Positions 35,364 to 44,059 of a stretch of 64,000 nt of DNA are shown one piece after another (position 1 is the first letter of the stretch; every line of letters begins with the position of its first letter). The stretch comes from Chitinophaga vietnamensis (lineage in GTDB: Bacteria; Bacteroidota; Bacteroidia; Chitinophagales; Chitinophagaceae), in the NCBI RefSeq assembly GCF_902167635.1, contig NZ_CABHMS010000008.1:248001-312000 (forward strand), given 5' to 3'. The notes under the pieces are model-generated. The model was not told the origin of the DNA. It saw only the letters and a program-made list of their open reading frames with translations, and searched no databases. Position numbers and translations under genes: made by a program.

Positions 35364-35726
35364 ATGCGTCTGACCAGAGAAAGTGAAATTTTTACCACCA
35401 TCATTAAGGCCATACAGGAAAAGAAGGGGGAAAATATCGTATCCCTGGATCTACGCCAGATTCCTGAAGCCGTGGCCGATTTCTTTGTTCTATGTGAAGC
35501 AAATTCCAATACACAAGTGAGAGCCATTGCCGACTTTGTCGCAGATGAGGTACAGAAGCATGTGGGGGAAGCGCCGTACAAGCACGAAGGGCAGACCGCT
35601 CAACAATGGATATTGGTAGATTATGTGAATGTGGTTGTGCATGTTTTTCAGCCGGAGACCAGGAAGTTCTATAATCTCGAAGAAATGTGGAGCGACGCTG
35701 ACAGGATGGAACACAACGATAACTGA
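35364..35726 (+). CDS. rsfS: Ribosome silencing factor RsfS
   Basis: A 120-residue RsfS-type protein (DUF143/Iojap), which binds ribosomal protein uL14 and blocks subunit joining under starvation. Family segments: IIKAIQEKKGENIVSLDLRQI, DFFVLCEANSNTQVRAIADFV and WILVDYVNVVVHVF. A TTG at 35322 would add 14 residues; the ATG at 35364 has a purine-rich AGGAAAAAGG just upstream and was chosen. ftsH follows 74 bases later. Confidence 0.9.
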   Translation: MRLTRESEIFTTIIKAIQEKKGENIVSLDLRQIPEAVADFFVLCEANSNTQVRAIADFVADEVQKHVGEAPYKHEGQTAQQWILVDYVNVVVHVFQPETRKFYNLEEMWSDADRMEHNDN

Positions 35727-35800
35727 ACAAAGCAGTTGTTTTAAATATTAATATTATATATTTCTGATTGTAATAAACATCCGTAAAGGAGCGTAAGATT

Positions 35801-37828
35801 ATGGAAAAAGGAGGCAATAACTTCAACAGGGGTTCAGAAAAATCGCCTAAGAAAGGACCGAAGTTCAATATATACTGGGTGTATGCCTTTATCGGTATCG
35901 CTCTGCTTACCATGCAATTTCTTGATTTTGGATCCCACCCTAAAGAGATCAGCTTCCAGGAATTTCAGGTTAAGTACCTGAAACCAGGAGATGTTGACAA
36001 GCTGGTCGTAGTAAACAAAAAATATGTAGAGGTCTACATAAACAAAGACAGTTTAAAACTCGCCAAATTCACAGACGTTGCCAAGAATAAACTGGGCAGC
36101 GAAAATCCCGGACCGCATTTCCGTTTCACAATTGGTAGTGAGGAAAGTTTCAAAAAAGATATCGACCTGGCACAGGAAGGCGTGCCGATGGAAAACCATG
36201 TGAAGATCACGTACGATGAGCGTCAAAGCTGGTTTGAGCCTATCTTCCAATTGCTCCTGCCTATCATCCTGATCATTGGTTTGTGGATACTGCTGATGCG
36301 TAAAATGGGAGGCCCTGCCGGCGGCAGCGGCGGCCCTGGCGGCATCTTCAACATCGGTAAGTCAAAAGCCACCCTCTTCGATAAAGGCACCCGCGTAAAC
36401 ATCACCTTCAACGATGTTGCCGGCCTCGACGAAGCAAAAGTGGAAGTGATGGAGATCGTAGACTTTCTGAAGAATCCGAAGAAATATACTTCCCTCGGTG
36501 GTAAAATTCCTAAAGGCGCGTTGCTGGTAGGTCCTCCGGGTACCGGTAAAACCTTGCTGGCCAAAGCAATGGCAGGCGAGGCGCAGGTGCCGTTCTTCTC
36601 CATGTCCGGTTCTGATTTTGTGGAACTGTTCGTGGGCGTGGGCGCTAGCCGTGTGCGTGACCTCTTCAAACAGGCACGTGAAAAAGCGCCCTGTATCATC
36701 TTCATCGATGAGATTGATGCGATTGGACGTGCAAGAGGCAAGAACGTAATGATGAGTAACGACGAACGCGAAAACACCCTTAACCAGCTGCTCGTGGAAA
36801 TGGATGGTTTCGGAACAGACAGCGGTATCATTATCCTGGCTGCCACCAACCGCCCCGATGTGCTGGACAGCGCGCTGCTGCGCCCGGGCCGTTTCGATCG
36901 TCAGATCTCTATTGATAAACCAGACCTGGCCGGAAGAGAGACCATTTTTGAAGTGCACCTGAAGCCTATCAAAACCTCTCCCAACCTGGATGTGAAGAAA
37001 CTCGCCTCCATGACCCCCGGTTTCGCCGGCGCCGATATCGCCAACGTATGTAACGAAGCCGCGCTCATCGCCGCCCGTAAAGGCAAGACCGAAGTGGAAA
37101 TGGACGATTTCAACGATGCGGTAGACCGTGTGATCGGCGGCCTTGAGAAAAAGAACAAAATTATCTCTCCGGAAGAAAAAGAAGTGATCGCTTACCACGA
37201 AGCCGGACACGCTATCTGTGGCTGGTACCTGGAACATGCGAACCCGCTGGTGAAAGTGACCATCGTACCACGTGGTGTGGCGGCGCTGGGCTACGCACAG
37301 TATCTTCCGAAAGAACAATATCTCTACAATACCGAACAACTGATGGACGATATCTGCATGACCCTCGGCGGCCGCGCAGTTGAAGAGATCGTATTCGGCA
37401 AAATCTCCACTGGCGCACAAAACGACCTGCAGGTGATCACCCGCATGGCCTATGCCATGGTAACCGTTTACGGTATGAACGATAAAGTTGGTAATGTATC
37501 TTTCTACGATCCTAACAGCGATCAATCTTTCACCAAACCTTACTCTGAAGAAACATCCAAGATGATCGACGAAGAAGTAAGAAAACTCATCGAATCCGCT
37601 TATGTGAGAACCAAACAACTGCTCACAGAAAAGCTGGAACAGGTGAAAACCCTGGCGAAAGAACTGCTGCAAAAAGAAGTATTGTACCAGGCAGACCTGG
37701 AAAGACTGATCGGCAAACGCCCTTGGGATGCGCATAAAGAGCATCACCTGGGCAAAGAAGGAATGACAACTGATGGCGTACATCCTGCCGATATCATCAA
37801 TCCTTCACCTTCACCTGCTAATGCATAA
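35801..37828 (+). CDS. ftsH: ATP-dependent zinc metalloprotease FtsH
   Basis: A 675-residue membrane AAA protease. A first transmembrane helix at about 24-42 and a second at about 145-168 flank a periplasmic domain. The AAA domain has Walker A GPPGTGKT (244-251) and Walker B FIDEID (near 299-304); the protease domain has zinc motif His466-Glu-Ala-Gly-His470. A Gly-rich linker follows the second helix. It degrades membrane and some soluble regulatory proteins, and may control lipid A synthesis by analogy with other bacteria. In order with rsfS and the LUD gene. Confidence 0.96.
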   Translation: MEKGGNNFNRGSEKSPKKGPKFNIYWVYAFIGIALLTMQFLDFGSHPKEISFQEFQVKYLKPGDVDKLVVVNKKYVEVYINKDSLKLAKFTDVAKNKLGSENPGPHFRFTIGSEESFKKDIDLAQEGVPMENHVKITYDERQSWFEPIFQLLLPIILIIGLWILLMRKMGGPAGGSGGPGGIFNIGKSKATLFDKGTRVNITFNDVAGLDEAKVEVMEIVDFLKNPKKYTSLGGKIPKGALLVGPPGTGKTLLAKAMAGEAQVPFFSMSGSDFVELFVGVGASRVRDLFKQAREKAPCIIFIDEIDAIGRARGKNVMMSNDERENTLNQLLVEMDGFGTDSGIIILAATNRPDVLDSALLRPGRFDRQISIDKPDLAGRETIFEVHLKPIKTSPNLDVKKLASMTPGFAGADIANVCNEAALIAARKGKTEVEMDDFNDAVDRVIGGLEKKNKIISPEEKEVIAYHEAGHAICGWYLEHANPLVKVTIVPRGVAALGYAQYLPKEQYLYNTEQLMDDICMTLGGRAVEEIVFGKISTGAQNDLQVITRMAYAMVTVYGMNDKVGNVSFYDPNSDQSFTKPYSEETSKMIDEEVRKLIESAYVRTKQLLTEKLEQVKTLAKELLQKEVLYQADLERLIGKRPWDAHKEHHLGKEGMTTDGVHPADIINPSPSPANA

Positions 37829-37836
37829 TCAGTGAT

Positions 37837-38472
37837 ATGAAAATTTCTCCTGCCAAGGAAAATATTCTGAAGCGCGTACGGAATGCTTTAAGTCAGTCAG
37901 TACAGTTGCCCTTCCCTAACTCGGAGGGCAACACTTCTGTGTTCAAGACCGAGAGCGAAGGAATGGAGATCAAGTTTGCGGAAGAATTTACCAAGCTGCA
38001 AGGGAAATTTGTTTTCTGTTCAGGTAAATCAGAGCTGATCGAAAACCTGCGCGCACTGTGCGATAACAAGGAATGGCGCAATATTTTTTGTCAAACGCCG
38101 TCTTTGTTGAAATCATTGCACCAGGATGATCTGCCGATATTGAACCATGGCAACATGCACGAAGCGGATGCCGCTATCACTGATTGCGAATACCTGGTAG
38201 CCCGCACCGGCACCGTGGTGCTGAGCGCTGCACAGCCTAGTGGACGGGCATTACCCGTATATGCGCCCGTACACGTGGTGATTGCTTACACACATCAGAT
38301 GGTATTTGACCTGAAAGATGCCTTGCATAAGCTGAAGGATAAATATGGTAATGAGCTGCCCTCCGCGATCTCTTTTGCGACAGGCCCCAGCCGTACCGCC
38401 GATATCGAGAAAACGCTGGTAGTGGGCATTCATGGCCCTAAAGAAGTATACGTTTTTTTAGTAGACGAATAA
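37837..38472 (+). CDS. LUD domain-containing protein (LutC/YkgG-like)
   Basis: A 211-residue cytosolic protein of the LUD family, related to LutC of the lactate utilisation complex (DCEYLVARTGTVVLSA near the middle and SFATGPSRTADIEKTLVVGIHGPKEVYVFL, cited by ends). LutA and LutB are not adjacent, so a lactate role is uncertain. It starts 8 bases after ftsH and ends at a strong terminator. Confidence 0.85.
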   Translation: MKISPAKENILKRVRNALSQSVQLPFPNSEGNTSVFKTESEGMEIKFAEEFTKLQGKFVFCSGKSELIENLRALCDNKEWRNIFCQTPSLLKSLHQDDLPILNHGNMHEADAAITDCEYLVARTGTVVLSAAQPSGRALPVYAPVHVVIAYTHQMVFDLKDALHKLKDKYGNELPSAISFATGPSRTADIEKTLVVGIHGPKEVYVFLVDE

Positions 38473-38479
38473 AGTATCT

Positions 38480-38536
38480 AGCTGCGTAGATATTGGCTTT
38501 TAGCGATCTTCGCCAAAAGTCGATATTTACGCAGCT
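38480..38536 (+). terminator. Long hairpin terminator after the LUD gene
   Basis: A 22-bp stem beginning AGCTGCGTA and ending TACGCAGCT, with three G-U pairs, and a small inner GCGA/TCGC hairpin in the loop. A short T-rich segment follows. It closes the rsfS-ftsH-LUD group before lpxH at 38551. Confidence 0.75.
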
Positions 38537-38550
38537 TTACAATTTTAAGC

Positions 38551-39360
38551 ATGGACATCAATCTACCCGCTAACAAGAAAATATATTTTGCTTCCGATTT
38601 CCACCTCGGTGCGCCCGATGCGGCTGTGAGCCGGCAACGCGAGCGGCTCATCATCCAATGGCTGGAACAGGCGGAGCAAGATGCTGCGCACATTTTCCTG
38701 GTGGGCGATGTCTTTGATTTCTGGTTTGAATACAAGCATGTGATCCCGAAAGGATATGTGCGTATCCTCGGTAAACTGGCCGCATTAAGAGACAAGGGTA
38801 TTGGTATCTCTGTATTCATCGGTAATCACGATATGTGGATGGATGGCTATTTTGAAGACGAGCTGGATATCTCTGTATATTACGAACCGCAAACCTATAA
38901 CATCGCCGGAAAAAAGTTCTACATCGGCCATGGTGATGGCCTTGGGCCTGGCGACCATGGTTATAAATTCCTCAAGAAGGTGTTCCGCAATCCGGTATGC
39001 AGAACATTGTTCTCCCTTATACATCCTTCCTGGGGTATTGCGCTGGCCAATTACTTCAGCCGTAAAAGCCGCGCTGCTACCGGCCAGGAGCAGGAGCTGG
39101 AGCATTTCCTCGGTGAAGACCAGGAGTGGCTGGCAATCTACAGTAAAGAGGTGTTACAACGGGAACATTTCGATTATTTCATCTTCGGACACCGTCATCT
39201 TCCCCTCGATATCAAAGTAGGGGAAAACAGCCGCTACATCAACCTGGGCGACTGGCTCAATTATTTTTCTTATGCTGTATTTGACGGACAGCAGACTTCT
39301 CTTAAATTTTTTACAGCAGCCGGCGAACGCGCTGCCGCTCAGGCATCCAGGATTTCGTGA
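38551..39360 (+). CDS. lpxH: UDP-2,3-diacylglucosamine diphosphatase
   Basis: A 269-residue calcineurin-like metallophosphatase. Metal-binding motifs: Asp16-Phe-His18 (ASDFHLG), Gly52-Asp53-Val-Phe-Asp (GDVFDFW), Gly91-Asn92-His93-Asp94, HGDG near 126 and GHRH near 221. This is the LpxH pattern; the enzyme cleaves UDP-2,3-diacylglucosamine to lipid X in lipid A synthesis at the inner membrane. Its 3' end overlaps recO by 22 bases in the opposite direction. Confidence 0.88.
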   Translation: MDINLPANKKIYFASDFHLGAPDAAVSRQRERLIIQWLEQAEQDAAHIFLVGDVFDFWFEYKHVIPKGYVRILGKLAALRDKGIGISVFIGNHDMWMDGYFEDELDISVYYEPQTYNIAGKKFYIGHGDGLGPGDHGYKFLKKVFRNPVCRTLFSLIHPSWGIALANYFSRKSRAATGQEQELEHFLGEDQEWLAIYSKEVLQREHFDYFIFGHRHLPLDIKVGENSRYINLGDWLNYFSYAVFDGQQTSLKFFTAAGERAAAQASRIS

Positions 39361-40076
39361 AGAATGGGTGGCGAGTGCAGCTCGGTGAAATCCGCCAGGT
39401 GAAGCCGGAGGAAATCGAGGTAGGCGTACAACAGCTTGCGACGTCTTTCTTTCGGCATGCTGATAGCCGCCAGCTGTGCAGCTTCCTGGCATTGGAACAA
39501 CTGATCTGTGAGTTCACTGTTATCAGGGTCCAGGTGGTTGACATGATGCGGCGGTAAATCGGTGTAATGGCCTTCTAACAGATCGAGATAGGGCGTGTAT
39601 TCCGAAAAGCGGCCATTGAGCCGGAACCCGAGGTATTCTGCCACTTTCAGTGTAAAGAACAAGGGCAGGTTGGCGGCAACGGGCATGGGAGCTGTATCCA
39701 GCAGCTGTAGCGCATTTTCGGCGAAGTAGTATAGATCAAGGTGCTGTTCCGGCTGCTTCAGGCATTTTTGCAGCAGCTCGATCATATAGAGCGCTACCGT
39801 ATTTTTTACCACATTGAAATGCAGTGAGCTGTAAATGAAGCCCAGCTTGAATTCGGAGATGCGTTGCAGGTTTTTCACCTCCTGGTGATATACGACCAGT
39901 TCCAGGATATTACCGGGCTGCAGGAGGTTGCCCCTGGCTGCCTTGGGTTTGGAAGATCGAACGCCATTCACGATATACGATTGCTGACCGAACAGTTCCG
40001 TGAAAATGCTCACGATGATGCTGGTATCTCCATACTTCACTGTACGCAATACGATGCCGCGTGTTTTATGTAACAT
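39339..40076 (-). CDS. recO: DNA repair protein RecO
   Basis: A 245-residue protein with the RecO N-terminal OB-fold (TRGIVLRTVKYGDTSIIVSIFTELFGQQSYIVNGVR, cited by ends) and a helical C-terminal domain. It lacks the zinc-binding cysteines seen in some RecO proteins. It loads RecA onto SSB-coated DNA with RecR. Bases 39339-39360 are shared with the antisense 3' end of lpxH. Confidence 0.9.
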   Translation of the reverse strand: MLHKTRGIVLRTVKYGDTSIIVSIFTELFGQQSYIVNGVRSSKPKAARGNLLQPGNILELVVYHQEVKNLQRISEFKLGFIYSSLHFNVVKNTVALYMIELLQKCLKQPEQHLDLYYFAENALQLLDTAPMPVAANLPLFFTLKVAEYLGFRLNGRFSEYTPYLDLLEGHYTDLPPHHVNHLDPDNSELTDQLFQCQEAAQLAAISMPKERRRKLLYAYLDFLRLHLADFTELHSPPILHEILDA

Positions 40077-40204
40077 GTGCCGGATTAAGATCGCAATTTA
40101 GCTAAAATGGTTTTATCGATATAGCCGCCTCTTTCGACGATCACATTCACAGCCAATAGCTATTTTAATTACCTTTACGCCCTTACTAAATTGAAGCATC
40201 CTTT

Positions 40205-42613
40205 ATGTGGCAACGCTTAGCCGGCTTTGTGCTCAAATACAGATTACCACTCCTTATTCTTTTGCTGATCAGTACCGGCGTAATGGCCTGGTTTGCCAGT
40301 AAGGTGCAACTATCATATGACTATGTAGCTACCATCCCGCACGATAACCCGAAATTTCTTGAATTCCAGCAGTTTAAAAAGAAGTTTGGGGAAGATGGTA
40401 ATATGATGGTGCTGGGTGTACAGACCGATAAATTTTTCGATGCCGGTTTCTTCAATGATTATGTACAGCTGAATAAAGACATCAAAAATATCAAAGCTGT
40501 TGAAAATATCCTCAGCGTGCCGCTGGCGATCAATCTCGTTAAAAACGACAGCACCAAAAAGCTGGAAGCCAACCTGCTGTTCAGGGGAGACCTGAGCCAG
40601 CAGTCCGTGATCGACAGCCTGAAGAATACGTTTAACTCTCTGCTGTTCTATAAAGGTCTGCTCTATAATGCAGAAACGCATGCTTACCTGATGGCAATTT
40701 ATGTGAACAGGGACGTGTTCAATTCGCCGAAACGTACGGCAGTAGTAGATTCCATCTATAAGCTGGCGAGGGCTTTTGAACAGAAGCACCACACAGAAGT
40801 GCGCCTGAGCGGGTTGCCGCTGATTCGTACAGTCATGGCCGTTAAGGTGGCCGACGAGCTGAAGCTGTTCCTGAAAATATCTTTCCTGCTAACGGGCTTG
40901 ATCCTCTTCCTGTTCTTCCGTTCATTTGGTGCGGTATTGATGTCGATGGTGGTAGTAGCCATCGGGGTGATATGGTCTGTAGCCACTATTGTACTGATGG
41001 GTTATAAGATCACTTTGCTGACGGGCCTCATTCCTTCGCTGATAGTGGTGATCGGCATTCCGAACTGTGTGTACTTCCTGAGCAAGTACCATACGGAATA
41101 TGCGAAGCATGGCAACAAATCGGAGGCCTTGGTGCGCATGATACAGCGCATGGGCGTTGTGACCTTGTTTACGAATATCACGGCGGCTATTGGCTTCGGC
41201 GTGTTTTGTTTCACGAACAGCGCCATCCTCAAAGAGTTTGGTGTGGTAGCGGGTTTGAACATCATGTTCATCTTCCTGATCTCCTTTATCTTCCTTCCGT
41301 CTGTATTGAGTTATCTACCTGCGCCGAAGACCAAGCATATTTCTTATCTCGATAATAATTTCTTCGGTAAAGTATTGGACCTGCTCAATACGCTGGTATT
41401 CAAATACAGGCCATGGATCTATATTGTGAGCGGTGCGCTGGTGCTGGTTTCGATCACGGGGATGATGCGTTTGAAATCGGAAGGGTATATGCTGGACGAT
41501 ATTCCGAAGACAGATAAACTGTATACCGATCTTAAATTTTTCGAGCATAATTTCCGTGGCGTGATGCCATTGGAGATTGCGGTAGATACAAAAAAGAAGA
41601 TGGGCGTGATCAGCCTGCAAACGCTGAACAAGCTGGATGAGCTGACGAAGCTGATTGCGTCGCAGCCTGATTTTGCGCGGCCGTTGTCGGTGGTGGAAGG
41701 TATCAAGTTTGCGAAACAGGCTTACTACAATGGCGATAGTCTCAATTACGCGGTGCCTAACCAGTTCGATCTTGGTTTCCTGGCGCCTTACCTGCGTATG
41801 AAAGGCGCGGCGGCGGGTGGTAGTAATTCTACATTTTCGAAGCTGGTATCGTCGTTTATGGATAGTACCAAACAGATTGCGCGTGTGAGCGTGAATATGG
41901 CGGATGTGGGTTCTCAGCGCTTGCCCTTGTTGCTGGATTCGCTGCGGCCGAAGGTGAATGCGATCTTTGATTCATCGCAATACAAGGTGACGTTTACCGG
42001 TACAAGCGTGATATTCCAGGAGGGTACCCGTTTTATTATCAATGGCCTTACTGAAAGTATACTGCTGGCCTTTGTGTTGATCATGCTGTGTATGTTATAC
42101 CTGTTCCGTTCCTGGCGGATGTTATTGATCTCTTTGATCCCGAATATCATTCCGTTGGTGGTGACCGCCGGTGTGATGGGTTGGGTAGGCGTAGCCTTGA
42201 AACCTTCTACAGTGCTCGTTTTCAGCGTGGCCCTGGGGATTGCTATTGATGTTACGATCCGTTTCCTGGTGAACTTCAAGCAGGAGTTGCCGCATCACGA
42301 CCTGAATATTTCTGCCACGGTAAAGCAAACGATTCATGAAACAGGTTTGAGTATTATTTATACTTCTATGATCCTGTTTGCCGGGTTTATGATCTTCAGT
42401 TTCTCGGAATTTGGCGGTACGAAGGCTTTGGGCTGGCTCACATCTCTCACCCTGATCATTGCGATGGTGACTAACCTGACTATTTTACCGGCTTTGTTGT
42501 TATGGATGGAGAAGGCCTTGTTGAAGCAGGCGAGCAAGCGGGAATTATGGAAGACGCTGGATGATGAGGAAGATATTGAGATGTCGAAGTTAGGGGTAGA
42601 TGATATAGAGTAG
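40205..42613 (+). CDS. MMPL/RND family transporter
   Basis: An 802-residue inner-membrane protein with the RND superfamily layout of two repeats: one transmembrane helix, a large periplasmic domain, and five more helices, twice. Segments such as FLFFRSFGAVLMSMVVVAIGVIW and SVALGIAIDVTIRFLVNFKQELPHH mark the two membrane bundles. This is the MMPL/hopanoid-transporter-like branch rather than AcrB-type efflux, so a hydrophobic or lipid substrate is likely. No membrane-fusion or outer-membrane partner lies beside it. Starts after a 128-base gap from recO and ends at a terminator. Confidence 0.82.
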   Translation: MWQRLAGFVLKYRLPLLILLLISTGVMAWFASKVQLSYDYVATIPHDNPKFLEFQQFKKKFGEDGNMMVLGVQTDKFFDAGFFNDYVQLNKDIKNIKAVENILSVPLAINLVKNDSTKKLEANLLFRGDLSQQSVIDSLKNTFNSLLFYKGLLYNAETHAYLMAIYVNRDVFNSPKRTAVVDSIYKLARAFEQKHHTEVRLSGLPLIRTVMAVKVADELKLFLKISFLLTGLILFLFFRSFGAVLMSMVVVAIGVIWSVATIVLMGYKITLLTGLIPSLIVVIGIPNCVYFLSKYHTEYAKHGNKSEALVRMIQRMGVVTLFTNITAAIGFGVFCFTNSAILKEFGVVAGLNIMFIFLISFIFLPSVLSYLPAPKTKHISYLDNNFFGKVLDLLNTLVFKYRPWIYIVSGALVLVSITGMMRLKSEGYMLDDIPKTDKLYTDLKFFEHNFRGVMPLEIAVDTKKKMGVISLQTLNKLDELTKLIASQPDFARPLSVVEGIKFAKQAYYNGDSLNYAVPNQFDLGFLAPYLRMKGAAAGGSNSTFSKLVSSFMDSTKQIARVSVNMADVGSQRLPLLLDSLRPKVNAIFDSSQYKVTFTGTSVIFQEGTRFIINGLTESILLAFVLIMLCMLYLFRSWRMLLISLIPNIIPLVVTAGVMGWVGVALKPSTVLVFSVALGIAIDVTIRFLVNFKQELPHHDLNISATVKQTIHETGLSIIYTSMILFAGFMIFSFSEFGGTKALGWLTSLTLIIAMVTNLTILPALLLWMEKALLKQASKRELWKTLDDEEDIEMSKLGVDDIE

Positions 42614-42639
42614 ATTAATTAATTTTTATCAAGATATAG

Positions 42640-42674
42640 ATGCAGTCATGCCCGCGGTATGGCTGCATTTTTCT
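42640..42674 (+). terminator. Terminator after the MMPL/RND gene
   Basis: ATGCAGTCAT (42640-42649) pairs with ATGGCTGCAT (42659-42668), one G-U, followed by T-rich bases. Confidence 0.75.
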
Positions 42675-42746
42675 TTTGTAGCAGTGTGGCGGGCAGGCAG
42701 CGGCTAAAATTTAGCTAAAACAGACAAAAAAGCGTACTGAAATAAT

Positions 42747-42846
42747 CTAGTGGACAGCATTCAAATACCTTTAACGCCGCTCGTATAAAAGCGTTACCGA
42801 TACCCATAAAAAAGTAAGAGGTTTATAATGCCATTCTAACCACTAG
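42747..42846. repeat. Inverted repeat upstream of the transposase-derived gene
   Basis: CTAGTGG (42747-42753) and CCACTAG (42840-42846) form an inverted repeat; the second copy ends four bases before the start codon at 42850. It could be an operator or remnant of element ends. Confidence 0.3.
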
Positions 42847-42849
42847 TTC

Positions 42850-43554
42850 ATGAAAAACAAATACTTAAAGGGCGCTCATTTGTCTGAGCGAAAATTTAAG
42901 GAGATCTTGCGGCTGTTTGCCGATGATCTTACCGCTACGCAGATTGCGAATATCAGCGGTGTAAGCAGGGTAACTATTAACAGTTATCTGAAGAAGTTGC
43001 GAAGCCAGATCGCACGTTATTGTGAGACTTTGCATCCAGCTTCAGCCCCGCCGGGAGTCGTTTACGAGCGTCAGCCCGAGCCCCAGGCCGATCACGATTC
43101 GGATGTCCTGGTGGCGGTGAAAACGGAAGTAGACAGGGCTGTGAAGCCGGTTATTTTCGGGATCACGAAATTGTCTGACCGGTTGCATACCGAGATCCTG
43201 CCAGACGTTAGCCGATCGATGATCCATGCGGCCACCCGGGGGCGGTCGGTATTGGAAACATTGGGAGCTACGGAGCGTTTACGCCAGTTCAATGGCGTGG
43301 TCGATTTAGGGCAGTACCGCTTGTACCGTTTGGGTAACAAACCTGCTGATTCGTTAAGCGGAACCCACCAGATGGACGATGTAGATGCTTTCTGGGGGCT
43401 TACAAAGCACCGGTTGGCGAAGTTCAAAGGGCTTAACCGGAATACTGCTTATCTCCATTTAAAAGAATGTGAGTACCGTTTTAACCACCGCAATGATGAT
43501 TTGTACATGTCGTTACTGGAATTGCTAAAAGCGTATCCACTAACGCTTGCATAA
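42850..43554 (+). CDS. Transposase-derived (IS1595/ISXO2-like) protein lacking the DDE triad
   Basis: A 234-residue intact frame. Residues about 10-50 (LSERKFKEILRLFADDLTATQ, cited by start; SGVSRVTINSYLKKLR) form the N-terminal helix-turn-helix seen in IS1595-family transposases. The C-terminus (FWGLTKHRLAKFKGLNR, then LHLKECEYRFNHRND) is the conserved end of the same transposases. In between, the expected catalytic acids are missing or replaced: no DES/DExYFG motif near 90-105, no TDG/SDG before VVDLG, and HQMDDVDAFWG in place of HINGIExFWG. No flanking inverted repeats of an insertion sequence were found. It has a terminator directly behind it. Likely a domesticated DNA-binding protein. 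Confidence 0.75.
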   Translation: MKNKYLKGAHLSERKFKEILRLFADDLTATQIANISGVSRVTINSYLKKLRSQIARYCETLHPASAPPGVVYERQPEPQADHDSDVLVAVKTEVDRAVKPVIFGITKLSDRLHTEILPDVSRSMIHAATRGRSVLETLGATERLRQFNGVVDLGQYRLYRLGNKPADSLSGTHQMDDVDAFWGLTKHRLAKFKGLNRNTAYLHLKECEYRFNHRNDDLYMSLLELLKAYPLTLA

Positions 43555-43561
43555 AGTACTG

Positions 43562-43598
43562 GCCCCGTTCCACGTCCGGAGCGGGGCTTTTCTGTTTT
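43562..43598 (+). terminator. Terminator after the transposase-derived gene
   Basis: GCCCCGTTCC (43562-43571) and GGAGCGGGGC (43578-43587) pair with one G-U, followed by TTTTCTGTTTT. A second weaker hairpin (GCGGTA/TTGCCGC, about 43654-43670) lies further on. Confidence 0.8.
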
Positions 43599-43789
43599 AA
43601 GGCAAGGCAGATTAAAAATTAATCTCGATTTAGATTTTGGTTGATGAGCACAGGCGGTATTCTTGCCGCTTGTTTTGTTTTAGGTACATATATAATATTA
43701 ATTTCTATAACTTGTTAATGAAAAGTTAAAAAGTTGTTATCTAAATGTTATCAGCAAGAAAGAACTTTTAATTTTTTGTTAATAATTTT

Positions 43790-44059
43790 TATATTTGGTG
43801 CCTGGTTGAAAATTTGCAAGGAAACTGCTTATGAGAAAGAATTTTACTATTTCTCAGAGGGATTTATTGAATAAATCTCAATGGAAGATGGTATTTTTCC
43901 CGATTTGTTAACTTGGTTACAACATAATGCCAACACCTGTAAGAAGCTGCTCCACGCGCATTTATCGATCATTTTTATTAAGAGGAAACCAAAGGAATTG
44001 AGGCGCAATGCCTTGATGATGATTATTTTTTAAGTATTTAAAAACAAGGAAACAAAATC
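43790..44059 (+). promoter_or_regulatory. Long leader of the first susC gene
   Basis: An exact -7 box TATATTTG (43790-43797) would start a transcript near 43803, leaving a leader of about 257 bases. It contains the 26-codon frame at 43831 that shares the GCTTATGA sequence with the susC starts. The rest of the 505-base gap is A/T rich, with only the terminators noted after the previous gene. Confidence 0.4.
43831..43911 (+). CDS. Possible upstream leader peptide of the first susC
   Basis: A 26-codon frame, MRKNFTISQR...VFFPIC, starting in the context TGCTTATGAGA, the same box that surrounds all four susC starts. The peptide resembles no known protein. It may be a leader peptide that couples translation to susC expression, or chance. 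Confidence 0.3.
   Translation: MRKNFTISQRDLLNKSQWKMVFFPIC

Noticed and set aside
36362-37783. A 473-residue open frame opposite ftsH
   Set aside because: It lies wholly inside ftsH in antisense and has low-complexity Phe/His content; ftsH has all family motifs.
42614-43620. An active insertion sequence around the transposase-derived gene
   Set aside because: No terminal inverted repeats of the expected kind or target-site duplication were found, and the catalytic acids are missing.
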